Below are positions 17,035 through 24,947 of a DNA stretch of 64,000 nt, piece by piece. The notes beneath the pieces were generated by a model. That model ran no database searches and was not told where the DNA came from. It saw only the letters and a list, made by a program, of their open reading frames with translations. Each line of letters begins with the position of its first letter. Positions within the stretch are counted from its first letter, which is position 1. The position numbers and the translations under genes are program-made. The stretch spans positions 32,848 to 96,847 of the forward strand of contig NZ_CAMZOG010000007.1 of the NCBI RefSeq assembly GCF_947331445.1. Direction: 5' to 3'. Source of the stretch: Parendozoicomonas sp. Alg238-R29 (GTDB lineage: Bacteria > Pseudomonadota > Gammaproteobacteria > Pseudomonadales > Endozoicomonadaceae).

Positions 17035-18345
17035 TTAACCCATCAATGCTTCAATGGCATCAACAGTTTTTACAACACCTGCCGTAAGAACTTCGTTGCC
17101 AGTTTCTGTAACCAGAACATCATCTTCTATACGAATACCGATTCCACGCCAGCGCTCTTCAACATCCTGATTATCTGGTGAAACATACAAACCAGGCTCA
17201 ACGGTTACCGCCATGCCGGGTTTAAACAGAATAGACTCGCCATCTTCCTTGTGATGACCAACATCATGCACATCCATACCCAGCCAATGACCGGTGCCGT
17301 GCATGTAGAAAGCTCGGTATGCCTCTTCTTTAATCAGCTTGTCTTTATTGCCAGCCAGCAATCCCAACTCAAGCAACCCTTCAACCAGTTTGCCCAACGC
17401 AGCCTTATGGAATCCATCAAAGGGTTTACCGGGAGCAACTTCATCAATAGCGGCCAGCTGGGCATCAAGCACTACGTTGTAGAGTGCTTTCTGCTCAGGA
17501 GAAAACTTACCGTTAACCGGGAAAGTTCGGGTAATGTCTGCAGCGTAATGATCCAGCTCACAACCAGCATCAATCAGAACCAGATCACCATCTTTCAGCT
17601 CACATTCATTCTCGGTGTAATGCAAGATGCAGGCATTTTCACCACCACCAACAATGGTTGTATAAGCAGGGTGACGAGCACCACTCATAGCAAACTCATG
17701 GTGAATAGAGGCCTCAAGCTGGTACTCCGTGACACCAGGCTTGCACTCTTGCATAGCGCGAGTGTGCGCTCTGGCGCTGATTTCACCAGCTTTGCGCATA
17801 AGCGCCTGTTCTGCGGGGGATTTGATCATGCGCAGGGTATGAAGCAACTTGTCACGATCCTCAATCTGCTCAGGAGCAACACCGCCCTTCCGCTCTTTGG
17901 CACGAACTTTATCCATCCAACTCCAGAGCTGTTGATCGAATTCTTTATTCGCACCGGGGGTGTGATAAACAGACGTGCGCTGATCTAACAAACCAGGCAT
18001 CTGTTCATTCAGTTCACTGATTACAAAAGCCTGATCGAAGCCATACTCTTTCACGGCACCAGCCTGACCAGCCCGGCGACCATTCCAGATTTCCATCTCA
18101 CGGTTGCGTTCGCGGCAGAACAGGACAGACTCCCCCTCTTCCCGCCCGGGAATCAATACAAGAACAGCTTCTGGCTCACCAAACCCTGTGAGATACCAGA
18201 AATCACTGTCCTGCCGGAAGTGATATTCACAATCTCTATTGCGCACTTTTTCTGTGGCGGAAGGCAATACCAGAACACTTCCCTCTTTCAGGGAATCCAG
18301 TAACGCCCTGCGGCGCTCTGTATAAATTTTCTGATCAAGTTTCAT
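17035..18345 (-). CDS. pepP: Xaa-Pro aminopeptidase II, 436 aa
   Basis: Metallopeptidase of the M24B family that removes N-terminal residues next to proline. The N-terminal creatinase-like domain (1-170) carries DSDFWYLTGFGEPEAVLVL. The C-terminal pita-bread domain supplies the dinuclear metal ligands: the two Asp in DAGCELDHYAADITRTFP, His in HGTGHWLGMDVHDVG, and Glu in TVEPGLY and GIRIEDDVLVT. Length is close to E. coli PepP (441). Its ATG overlaps the ygfB stop (TAATG at 18343-18347), so the two are translationally coupled. The usual downstream partner ubiH is displaced by an orphan gene. Confidence 0.96.
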   Translation of the reverse strand: MKLDQKIYTERRRALLDSLKEGSVLVLPSATEKVRNRDCEYHFRQDSDFWYLTGFGEPEAVLVLIPGREEGESVLFCRERNREMEIWNGRRAGQAGAVKEYGFDQAFVISELNEQMPGLLDQRTSVYHTPGANKEFDQQLWSWMDKVRAKERKGGVAPEQIEDRDKLLHTLRMIKSPAEQALMRKAGEISARAHTRAMQECKPGVTEYQLEASIHHEFAMSGARHPAYTTIVGGGENACILHYTENECELKDGDLVLIDAGCELDHYAADITRTFPVNGKFSPEQKALYNVVLDAQLAAIDEVAPGKPFDGFHKAALGKLVEGLLELGLLAGNKDKLIKEEAYRAFYMHGTGHWLGMDVHDVGHHKEDGESILFKPGMAVTVEPGLYVSPDNQDVEERWRGIGIRIEDDVLVTETGNEVLTAGVVKTVDAIEALMG

Positions 18346-18959
18346 TAGTGAATTGCGTCACTTTTATTTGCTTGAGTTTCCTGTACAGCTTTATTTTCCT
18401 GACTTTCACCGAATAACATCAGGGTAGCCATACGTACGTATTCACACACTTCAAAAAAGTCTTTCTCGGAATCTTCGGACTCTTCCAGATCATCTGCCTG
18501 CACCTGAGCGATCTGAGCCAGATCATTCAGTACACCGGTAGCCTCTTCAGACAGTTTGGAGCCAATGACACCAGCCGCGCCAAACCCTGATAAAAACCCA
18601 GAACACCACTGCCCTAAAGCATCTGTTCTCTGACCAACAGTTTCATCGCTCTCTGGCAACAAAAGGCTGAAGGACAAATCACTGGCAGAAATATCTCCCA
18701 GCACCACATCATAAAAATCTACAAGACCGGCGCGAACCCGCACACTCATTTCATCAGAAGTGGCCATCTGTTCAGCGGCAGCATCCAGCCAGCTTTTATG
18801 ATCTGGCCGCAAACCGGCACAGAGCTGACCGCACAGCAAGCCATGTAACTGCGATGGAGGAGTCATGGAACGAACCTCCACAAACAAATCTGCCAGTTTG
18901 TCGAAACTAAAAGGCTCCAGTCGAGTTTTCGCTTCACTCATAGTGAAAATCTCTTTCAT
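18345..18959 (-). CDS. ygfB: YgfB/UPF0149 family protein, 204 aa
   Basis: Helical cytoplasmic protein of the UPF0149 family, found directly upstream of pepP in gammaproteobacteria. Family traits visible here are SQLHGLLCGQLCAG near the N-terminus, the central LPESDETVGQRTDALGQWCSGFLSGFGAAG, and the acidic ESEDSEKDFFEVCEYVRMATLMLF near the end. YgfB homologues have been linked to control of ampDh3 expression in Pseudomonas, but nothing in this window bears on that. Two in-frame starts exist: 18959 (GAG a few bases upstream) and 18941 (AGAG nine bases upstream). The first is kept, with low certainty. The gene is divergent from the zapB-like gene. Confidence 0.9.
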   Translation of the reverse strand: MKEIFTMSEAKTRLEPFSFDKLADLFVEVRSMTPPSQLHGLLCGQLCAGLRPDHKSWLDAAAEQMATSDEMSVRVRAGLVDFYDVVLGDISASDLSFSLLLPESDETVGQRTDALGQWCSGFLSGFGAAGVIGSKLSEEATGVLNDLAQIAQVQADDLEESEDSEKDFFEVCEYVRMATLMLFGESQENKAVQETQANKSDAIH

Positions 18960-19104
18960 AATTCTCGATATATTAATGTATCAACCCATGATGCAAGTCG
19001 ATCTTTTTTTCACAAATTCAGACTCTTGTGCAAACTTATATTGTCCGTCTGCCGGAAGTGGGGATATATTTACTCTTTAAAGGATCAATAAACTGCCACG
19101 ATTC

Positions 19105-19329
19105 ATGGATTCCAGCGAACTGAACGATCACAACATAAACGAGCTTGGCCGAAAGATCGAAGAACTGATCACTCTCTGCCAAAATCTCCGGCACGAAAAC
19201 CAAGCCCTGCGTTCTGGCGAGCAGCAGTGGAAGCAGGAGCGTGCCCAGCTCATTGAAAAAAATGAGATTGCACGCACCCGGGTCGAAGCCATGATCGGAC
19301 GACTCAAGACCCTGGAGCACGAATCATGA
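19105..19329 (+). CDS. ZapB-like small coiled-coil protein (TIGR02449 type), 74 aa
   Basis: A short, charged, fully helical protein (LGRKIEELITLCQNLRHENQ, then WKQERAQLIEKNEIARTRVE and MIGRLKTLEH) with a heptad pattern over nearly its whole length. It matches the small family encoded immediately upstream of zapA in Pseudomonas and relatives and is often described as ZapB-like. The stop codon overlaps the zapA start by four bases (ATGA at 19326-19329), indicating coupling. A role in stabilising the Z-ring with ZapA is inferred from context. Confidence 0.85.
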   Translation: MDSSELNDHNINELGRKIEELITLCQNLRHENQALRSGEQQWKQERAQLIEKNEIARTRVEAMIGRLKTLEHES

Positions 19330-19640
19330 GCACGGAACGTCTTACAGCCACGGTTAATATCCTGGACAAAGATTACCGCATCACCTGCCCTCCGGAGGAG
19401 GAGGCCAGTCTGCTGGAATCTGCACGTCACCTCGACAGCAAAATGCGGGAAATTCGCAATAGCGGTAAAGTGATAGGGGTCGAACGCATTGCCGTTATGG
19501 CAGCCCTTAACATTGCCCATGAGATGCTCCGCAGCGGACAGAAAAATCAGCTCCAGAGCAGCGAAACCCAGGAGCAGATCGACTCCATGCTGAAAAAACT
19601 GGACGGTGCCCTGCAGAAAAACCATGAACTTGAGCTGTAA
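19326..19640 (+). CDS. zapA: Cell division protein ZapA, 104 aa
   Basis: Small FtsZ-bundling protein. The N-terminal beta-rich domain reads TVNILDKDYRITCPPEEEASLLESARHLDSKM, the standard ZapA opening, followed by RIAVMAALNIAHEML and a C-terminal coiled coil (QSSETQEQIDSMLKKLDGAL). Length is typical. It is coupled to the zapB-like gene and lies directly upstream of 6S RNA, the conserved zapA-ssrS-fau order of gammaproteobacteria. A GC-rich hairpin follows. Confidence 0.95.
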   Translation: MSTERLTATVNILDKDYRITCPPEEEASLLESARHLDSKMREIRNSGKVIGVERIAVMAALNIAHEMLRSGQKNQLQSSETQEQIDSMLKKLDGALQKNHELEL

Positions 19641-19692
19641 TCAGCTCTGTAAGTACTCCCGACAATTTGTGTTTTTCATAACGATAAAGCAT

Positions 19693-19720
19693 AAAAAGGG
19701 GCTGGCAGCAGCCCCTCTTC
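19693..19720 (+). terminator. Intrinsic terminator after zapA
   Basis: GGGGCTG (19698-19704), GCAG loop, CAGCCCC (19709-19715), followed by TCTTCT on the plus strand and by TTTTTATG on the minus strand. It sits between zapA and the 6S RNA promoter and overlaps the likely -35 region of the latter. Confidence 0.7.
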
Positions 19721-19732
19721 TGCCGATATAAT
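19703..19732 (+). promoter_or_regulatory. Promoter of 6S RNA
   Basis: A perfect -10 hexamer TATAAT at 19727-19732 ends six bases before the predicted 5' end of 6S RNA (about 19739). The -35 region, about TGGCAG at 19703-19708, is weak and overlaps the zapA terminator stem. Confidence 0.6.
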
Positions 19733-19738
19733 CCTGTT

Positions 19739-19940
19739 AAGGTTCCCTGGTTTGTACGCCAGTCTCGTAACGTCCCTGAGGCTTTGAATACATATCCCGG
19801 CGGCTCCTCGAGAGTAACAAGCGTGCATGTCCGCCTCGGGTTTTACCCTTGAAGCGGAAAGCCCATGTTATTCCAGCAGCTACCACCTTGAAGCAATGCT
19901 TCAAGGGCCACACAAGACAGCGGCAGAGTGGGGAACCTTA
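19739..19940 (+). ncRNA. ssrS: 6S RNA
   Basis: The transcript sequesters sigma-70 RNA polymerase in stationary phase. The ends form the closing stem: AAGGTTCCC (19739-19747) against GGGAACCTT (19931-19939). Landmarks recalled from E. coli 6S RNA appear in order: CGTCCCTGAGGC near 19771-19782; the GTGCATGTCCGCCTCGG strand in the middle, corresponding to GAGCATGCTCGGTCCG...CGAG; and the hairpin ACCTTGAAGCAATGCTTCAAGG near 19887-19908, corresponding to CACCTTGAACCAAGGGTTCAAGGG. Length is about 200 nt, as expected. It lies after zapA, but the usual neighbour fau is separated from it by a membrane protein gene and repeat-like sequence. Confidence 0.9.
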
Positions 19941-20024
19941 CTCACACAGAACCCTCCACAGTATCTGCTCGACATGCGTTTAAAGCTTGTGCGTTCATCT
20001 CATTTAGTCTTATTCGCACCACTA

Positions 20025-20056
20025 TTTATAGATGGTAAATTTTATAGATGGTAAAT
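20025..20056. repeat. 16-bp exact tandem duplication at the 3' end of the membrane protein gene
   Basis: TTTATAGATGGTAAAT occurs twice back to back (20025-20040 and 20041-20056). The second copy contains the stop codon and last codons of the gene at 20042, so the duplication has left a spare stop downstream. Confidence 0.85.
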
Positions 20057-20392
20057 TGTTACACCATACAACAGCACACAGGCTAGAAGGGCGACCTGAA
20101 CAACAGGACGTAATCTGCGAAGCACACTTGGAAGCCTGCTTTCTCCATAGATATAAAAGGAGGTCACCAGCATCAGGCTACCTGAAACAAGGGCTGCCAC
20201 TCCCCAGAATTCCGTAGGGTGTTGCACTCCATACCAAAACACATTCCAGCAACCCGCCAGAAAAACAATTGCCCGTGCACTTTTCCGGACCGTCACCGGA
20301 AGCTTGTTGAAAGAGTTGAGCACAGGCAAACGACTAGAAAAGAGTAACCCAATGACCATGCTGCTGGTCATAGTTGTTCCCATTGGCAACAT
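20042..20392 (-). CDS. Uncharacterised small membrane protein between 6S RNA and fau, 116 aa
   Basis: Family not recognised. The start at 20392 (MLPMGTTMTSSMVIG) is chosen because AAAGGA lies eight bases before it; the longer open frame upstream encodes unlikely sequence. Four hydrophobic segments are visible: MVIGLLF near the N-terminus, AIVFLAGCWNVFWYG, FWGVAALVSGSLMLVTSFYIYG and VVQVALLACVLLYGVTIY, with basic residues in the loops between them (RLRPVV). It is transcribed opposite to its neighbours and sits in a place where most relatives have no gene, so it is probably an insertion. Function unknown. Confidence 0.65.
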   Translation of the reverse strand: MLPMGTTMTSSMVIGLLFSSRLPVLNSFNKLPVTVRKSARAIVFLAGCWNVFWYGVQHPTEFWGVAALVSGSLMLVTSFYIYGESRLPSVLRRLRPVVQVALLACVLLYGVTIYHL

Positions 20393-20454
20393 GTTGTACA
20401 TCCTTTGTTGAGTTGGATCACAGGGAAGAACTCCCTGTTCATATTCAAGCATAC

Positions 20455-20720
20455 GGACAGGCGTGCACTTTAGAGTCAACTGGCCTGGGGCATGTTCACA
20501 AAGGTTTCTAGGGTAAGATGCAGCTCCGCTGAAATTCTGATTGCCTTTCAAGGAACGGCAACGCAACCATAAGAAGAACTTTGGGGAGTGCCCTTCGGGT
20601 AACTCTGAATGCCATCATTCGTGGCCACTGAGGCGCATACTTAATTGAGAACGCCCCCCGGAAAACATGACCGGACAAAAGCTACCCCCACAGAAAACTC
20701 ATAAAGTTGCTATAGCTTGT
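20455..20720. other. Gene-poor spacer with sequence related to the 14.1-kb MITE
   Basis: The gap between the membrane protein start (20392) and fau (20779) contains no convincing gene. It contains CTAGGG at about 20509, TGCCCTTCGGGT at 20589-20600 and CCACTGAG at about 20625-20632. The same TGCCCTTCGGGT (14265-14276) and CCACTGAG (about 14371-14378) occur in the same order inside the MITE-like element. Matching terminal repeats were not found here, so this may be a decayed relative. Confidence 0.35.
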
Positions 20721-20778
20721 TATGCTTTGGCAGATTATGTTGCCAGATACGATAACAGAACCTGAAACCAAGTCTCAC

Positions 20779-21405
20779 ATGAATCAAAATAACAACCAGT
20801 CACCCGAGCACGTAAAACAACAAAAGAGCGATCTTCGAAAACAGCTGAGAGAGAAACGTCGGAGCCTAAGCCCAGATCAGCAGCAGACGGCGGCTCAAAA
20901 CCTTTTTGAGAATTTACTGACTCATCCAGCCTATACAAACAGTGAACATATTGCTGTTTACTTGGCCCGTGATGGCGAGATCGATCTGAAGTTTGTCGTT
21001 GAAGATGCTCGAAAAAAAGGCAAGAAAATTTATCTGCCTGTCGTTGATTCACAAGGCAGCGGCACCCTGACTTTTCTTCCATGGGAAGACGACACGATTA
21101 TGGTGAAAAACGAAAAATCATTTGGTATACCTGAGCCAGATAGCCGTCTCTATGAAGCCCATCCAGTACAAGACCTTGATCTTGTGCTTTTGCCGTTAAC
21201 AGGCTTTGACCCTTCCGGGAAAAGGATTGGTATGGGTGGTGGTTTCTATGACCGTACTTTCGCGTTTATTAATAAGGATACGAAATCCAGTCAGCCACTG
21301 CTTATTGGCGTGGCCCATGAATGCCAGAAGGTAGACAACATTCCTTCCGAAAGCTGGGACATTCCTTTAATGGGGATTGCAACAAACTTACACTACTACT
21401 CCTGA
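20779..21405 (+). CDS. fau: 5-formyltetrahydrofolate cyclo-ligase family protein
   Basis: Converts 5-formyl-THF to 5,10-methenyl-THF with ATP, recycling the folate by-product of GcvT/GlyA chemistry. The N-terminus of the conserved region is KSDLRKQLREKRRSLSPDQQ with the basic ATP-binding stretch. The C-terminal signature is LVLLPLTGFDPSGKRIGMGGGFYDRTF, with the Gly-rich loop, followed by LLIGVAHECQ. Length fits the family. The open frame extends upstream to 20722, but those 19 residues are not conserved-looking. No good ribosome binding site marks either start, so 20779 is tentative. In many relatives it directly follows 6S RNA and can be co-transcribed with it. Confidence 0.92.
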   Translation: MNQNNNQSPEHVKQQKSDLRKQLREKRRSLSPDQQQTAAQNLFENLLTHPAYTNSEHIAVYLARDGEIDLKFVVEDARKKGKKIYLPVVDSQGSGTLTFLPWEDDTIMVKNEKSFGIPEPDSRLYEAHPVQDLDLVLLPLTGFDPSGKRIGMGGGFYDRTFAFINKDTKSSQPLLIGVAHECQKVDNIPSESWDIPLMGIATNLHYYS

Positions 21406-21465
21406 ACGAGCTTACCCTGATCAGATTTTATTTTTCTTCTTATAACACTCGGTAGCCTCCGAGTG

Positions 21466-21552
21466 TTAACCAAGCATCTGGGCGGTTGCGGTGGTTACAA
21501 CGCCAAGAGCAAACACAACCATCATGATGTGAAGCGGATCAATCTTGAACAT
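21466..21552 (-). CDS. Small hydrophobic protein, 28 aa
   Basis: The minus strand carries a strong Shine-Dalgarno (CCTGGAGGTAGT) immediately before ATG at 21552. It is followed by 28 codons that begin MFKIDPLHIMMVVFALGVV, continue TTATAQMLG, and end in TAA. The middle forms one membrane helix. No family is recognised. The ribosome binding site, the clean single helix and the position alone in the fau-ilvA gap argue that it is translated. A 9-bp hairpin (AACACTCGG/CCGAGTGTT) overlaps its stop codon. Likely an inner-membrane micropeptide; partner unknown. Confidence 0.6.
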   Translation of the reverse strand: MFKIDPLHIMMVVFALGVVTTATAQMLG

Positions 21553-21798
21553 ACTACCTCCAGGTAAAACAGTCCTGGCTTCCTGCGCACATACTCATCC
21601 CTGTATGCTCACTCTGAGCATTTCAAAACACGTCTAAGGCAAAAACACTGCCAAGATAAGCTATGTTACATTTCTAAAATTATAAAGAGAAAATAGTGAA
21701 GAAATTGTGACTTGATGCAAAAAAACACCTTTCCTGGGCGGTTTTATAACTAACAAGCCACTATTCACTGGCAAAAGGGCATATACGACAGTTACTTG

Positions 21799-23313
21799 TC
21801 AGCTGAGAAAAAGCTTATATGCACTGTTATCGCTCTCTTCCCAGAAGTGGTAACCAATATCGTCCAGGAACTCTGGAATTTGGTGCCGCTCCCCTTCTGG
21901 AACCTGAATACCAACAATAACACGCCCATAAGCCGCGCCATGGTTACGGTAGTGGAACATGGAAATATTCCACTGTGTGCCAACACGTTTCAGGAAGTTT
22001 AATAACGCACCGGGGCGCTCTGGAAATTCAAAGCGATAAACAACTTCATTATCAACGTCAGGGGCGTGACCACCAACCATATGCCGTACATGAAGTTTAG
22101 CCACTTCATTGTCAGTCAAATCTTCTACAGCATATCCAGCGTCAGTGAGGTCCTCAATCAAACGCTCCCGGGTTTCTGTTTCCGGATGCATCTGAACACC
22201 CACAAAAATACAGGCATCACGGTTATCAAAATAGCGGTAGTTAAACTCAGTGATATTCCGGCGGCCAATGGTTTCACAGAAACGCCGGAAACTACCGGGC
22301 TTTTCTGGAATGGTTACAGCAAGAATAGCCTCTCGACCTTCACCCAACTCTGCACGCTCAGACACATAACGCAGTCGGTCAAAGTTTACATTTGCACCGC
22401 TGGCTATGGTGACAAGATTCTTTTCCGTTATCTGTTCCCGCTCCACGTATTTTTTGAGTCCGGCAGTAGCCAGAGCCCCGGCCGGCTCCGTAACTGAACG
22501 GGTGTCATCAAACAGGTCTTTCACCGCAGCACAGATTTCATCTGCATTAACCGTGATCACTTCATCAACACACTCACGACAAATGCGGAATGTTTCTTCG
22601 CCAATCTGAGCAACTGCAACACCATCAGCAAACAGTCCAACCTGCGGCAACACAACACGCTCACCAGCTTCCATGGCTGCTTTCAGGCACGCGGATTCTT
22701 CATATTCAACACCGATAACCAAAGCATCCGGCCGCAGGTATTTCACATAAGCAGCAATACCGGCAATCAGGCCGCCACCGCCCACAGGCACAAATACCGC
22801 ATCCAGGTCGCCCGTGTGCTGGCGCAGGATTTCCATACCGATAGTTCCCTGACCAGCAATGGTGTCCTTGTCATCGTAGGGGTGAATAAAGCTAAGACCT
22901 TCTGTTTCTACAAGGCTCAAAGCGTGGGCCAGAGATTGATCAAAACTGTCTCCATGGAGAACGACTTCTCCTCCACGGGAACGTACACCTTTGACCTTTA
23001 TATCCGGCGTAGTGGTTGGCATAACAATCACGGCCCGAATACCCAGCTCTTTTGCTGACAGCGCAACACCCTGAGCGTGATTACCCGCTGAGGCACACAC
23101 CACTCCTCTGCTCCGCGCTTCTTCGGAGAGCTGAATAATATTGTTATAAGCACCGCGAATTTTAAATGAGAACACTGGCTGTAAATCTTCTCGCTTAACG
23201 AGAATATTGTTCTTCAACCGTTCACTGAGAAAGGGCGCAAAATGTAACGGGGTTTCTACCGCCACATCATACACGCGCGACTCGAGGATTTTCCTGATGT
23301 ACTGAGTAGGCAT
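21799..23313 (-). CDS. ilvA: Threonine ammonia-lyase, biosynthetic, 504 aa
   Basis: First committed step of isoleucine synthesis: threonine to 2-oxobutanoate. The N-terminal PLP domain has the Schiff-base Lys51 in VFSFKIRGAYNN, the SAGNHAQGVALSA loop and the phosphate-binding VPVGGGGLIAGIA. The C-terminus has two ACT-like regulatory domains (ILAVTIPEKPGSFRRFC near 330 and VYRFEFPERPGALLNFL near 425), so isoleucine feedback control is expected. The length equals the long biosynthetic form rather than the short catabolic TdcB. A GTG-started relic ORF lies just upstream on the same strand. Confidence 0.97.
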   Translation of the reverse strand: MPTQYIRKILESRVYDVAVETPLHFAPFLSERLKNNILVKREDLQPVFSFKIRGAYNNIIQLSEEARSRGVVCASAGNHAQGVALSAKELGIRAVIVMPTTTPDIKVKGVRSRGGEVVLHGDSFDQSLAHALSLVETEGLSFIHPYDDKDTIAGQGTIGMEILRQHTGDLDAVFVPVGGGGLIAGIAAYVKYLRPDALVIGVEYEESACLKAAMEAGERVVLPQVGLFADGVAVAQIGEETFRICRECVDEVITVNADEICAAVKDLFDDTRSVTEPAGALATAGLKKYVEREQITEKNLVTIASGANVNFDRLRYVSERAELGEGREAILAVTIPEKPGSFRRFCETIGRRNITEFNYRYFDNRDACIFVGVQMHPETETRERLIEDLTDAGYAVEDLTDNEVAKLHVRHMVGGHAPDVDNEVVYRFEFPERPGALLNFLKRVGTQWNISMFHYRNHGAAYGRVIVGIQVPEGERHQIPEFLDDIGYHFWEESDNSAYKLFLS

Positions 23314-23331
23314 AATCGTCCGCAGTAGCTG

Positions 23332-23817
23332 TTATCTATTCTGACTTTTGTATATTGATCTTCTTAATGTCAGGACATTGTACGTAACCACTGTCTTTGT
23401 GCCTAATTCCATTTCAGGATTTTCAGTTTTCGCTTTCAGGTTACAGGCGTCGCCCTGTGTAAACAGGACTCGCTCAGGCTCTATATCGCAAGCAAAGTCA
23501 TTACGACTGGCTTTTTTGTAATCGCCCAGCTCCCCTTCTGCTGGAACAAAAAACTTGATTGAACCACTCTTCTGCAATTCCGTTGCCGCAGAGATAAAAC
23601 GCGCAGAAAAATCTATACCGTCCACATGCTGGATATGAAAAATACCATCAAGAACATGCTGCCCTGATGACGTCACAAGTTCTTTCAATGGAAAGCCAAG
23701 CTTGGCGGCGGCCGACTCGTGAGCGAGACTGGCATCGGCGCAAACCACAGCCGCTATTGATATACGGCCATTTAAATGTCGCACCAGCTCATCCGCGCCT
23801 TCATTAACGAGTACCAC
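23332..23817 (-). CDS. Possible IS1595-like transposase relic, 161-codon ORF with GTG start
   Basis: The frame starts with GTG at 23817, preceded by GGGAGGGTT, a good ribosome binding site. Residues about 20-75 read AAVVCADASLAHESAAAKLG, then FPLKELVTSSGQHVLDGIFH, then IQHVDGIDFSARF. This follows the core of IS1595/ISPna2-type transposases as I recall it (VLCxDGS..., SAG..V.DG.YHIQNVNAYDSRLK). The match is partial: expected catalytic residues are altered and the flanking domains are missing. The C-terminal 80 residues look unrelated. It is either a decayed transposase fused to other sequence or an exapted fragment; if the resemblance is chance, it is an orphan protein. It lies between ilvA and rpiA. 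Confidence 0.45.
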   Translation of the reverse strand: MVLVNEGADELVRHLNGRISIAAVVCADASLAHESAAAKLGFPLKELVTSSGQHVLDGIFHIQHVDGIDFSARFISAATELQKSGSIKFFVPAEGELGDYKKASRNDFACDIEPERVLFTQGDACNLKAKTENPEMELGTKTVVTYNVLTLRRSIYKSQNR

Positions 23818-23923
23818 AACCCTCCCTGAAGGGTGGAACCAGTAATTTACCCTATTGTAATAACACTCCTCCCAACTCTTCCCTTATAATCCTGCTTTCG
23901 CTCACACATCAGGATTTCAATCC

Positions 23924-24595
23924 ATGACTCAGGATGAACTCAAACAAGCCGTCGCCCAGGCTGCTTTGGATTACATTCTTCCTCACCTTGAATCCGATAT
24001 GATCATTGGTATCGGGACCGGTTCTACAGCAAATTGTTTTATTGATGCACTGGCCGAAGTAAAAGATCGTTTTGATGGTGCCGTCGCCAGTTCTGAGGCG
24101 AGCGCCGAACGACTGAAAAGCCATGGAATCCCAGTGTATGACCTGAATAGCATCTCTGAGCTGCGTTTCTATATAGATGGTGCAGACGAGAGCAACGATC
24201 ACCTTCAATTAATCAAAGGTGGTGGTGCAGCCCTGACCCGGGAAAAAATCGTTGCCGCAGTGGCAGAAGAGTTCATCTGTATTGCAGACGAATCCAAGAT
24301 GGTGGACGTTCTGGGTACCTTTCCGCTACCCGTGGAAGTTATTCCAATGGCGCGAAGCCATGTTGCCCGGGAACTGGTTCGTCTGGGCGGGGACCCAGCC
24401 TATCGCGAAGGTGTCGTTACCGATAATGGCAATATTATTCTGGATGTCTGGAACATGGCAATTACCGACCCGGTTGGTATTGAACAGTCCATTAACCAGA
24501 TTACCGGTGTTGTGACTAATGGCCTGTTTGCTAATCGCGCAGCCAATGTTCTGATGCTGGGAACAAAAGACGGCGTGAAAACCATTACCGCTTGA
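23924..24595 (+). CDS. rpiA: Ribose-5-phosphate isomerase A, 223 aa
   Basis: Interconverts ribose-5-phosphate and ribulose-5-phosphate in the pentose phosphate pathway. Characteristic sites are [13 protein letters not shown] (phosphate loop), the catalytic Asp and Lys regions in [28 protein letters not shown], and [23 protein letters not shown]. Length is typical. It is divergent from the ilvA-side genes; TATAAT at 23885-23890 is a likely -10 box. A 12-bp hairpin follows. rpiA close to ilvA is a conserved pairing in many gammaproteobacteria. Confidence 0.98.
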   Translation: MTQDELKQAVAQAALDYILPHLESDMIIGIGTGSTANCFIDALAEVKDRFDGAVASSEASAERLKSHGIPVYDLNSISELRFYIDGADESNDHLQLIKGGGAALTREKIVAAVAEEFICIADESKMVDVLGTFPLPVEVIPMARSHVARELVRLGGDPAYREGVVTDNGNIILDVWNMAITDPVGIEQSINQITGVVTNGLFANRAANVLMLGTKDGVKTITA

Positions 24596-24642
24596 TATTG
24601 CTTTCCAAACCTTATCGCCTTCTGAACACTGCCTTTTCAAGT

Positions 24643-24675
24643 ACTACGGATACAAATTCCTTCTGTATCCGTAGT
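24643..24675 (+). terminator. 12-bp hairpin after rpiA
   Basis: ACTACGGATACA (24643-24654) pairs exactly with TGTATCCGTAGT (24664-24675) across a 9-base loop, 47 bases after the rpiA stop, followed by TTATACAAC. It is probably a terminator, though the T-tract is short. Confidence 0.6.
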
Positions 24676-24721
24676 TTATACAACAGAAAAATTTCTTCCT
24701 GCTCCCCTCTACTAAAACGTC

Positions 24722-24743
24722 AAACACTATATATGTAGTGTTT
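24722..24743. promoter_or_regulatory. Inverted repeat in the rpiA-livK spacer
   Basis: AAACACTA (24722-24729), six-base centre, TAGTGTTT (24736-24743). It lies in the 352-base gap before livK and upstream of a possible promoter (TGTTAC, 17-base spacer, TATAAC at 24861-24866). It could be an operator or a second weak terminator; nothing else is recognised in the gap. Confidence 0.35.
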
Positions 24744-24947
24744 TATCAGAATTAAACGCCTTTAAACGCACTGTTTTCGAGCAAAAAACAACAGAAAAAC
24801 CTTTGATAAAGAGAAGTCAATGGCAGTAGCTGCTATCTGTTACTGTCAGAAAAAATCCTGTATAACGTGATCGAAGCAGAAAAAAGCTTTAAAGCTTTCA
24901 CCAAAACAACGATAAAAACCAAAAATAGAAACAAGAGAGCGGAAACA

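Noticed and set aside
17251..17988. 245-codon plus-strand frame inside pepP
   Set aside because: It lies antisense to a clearly functional pepP with complete metal ligands; its translation has no recognisable domain.
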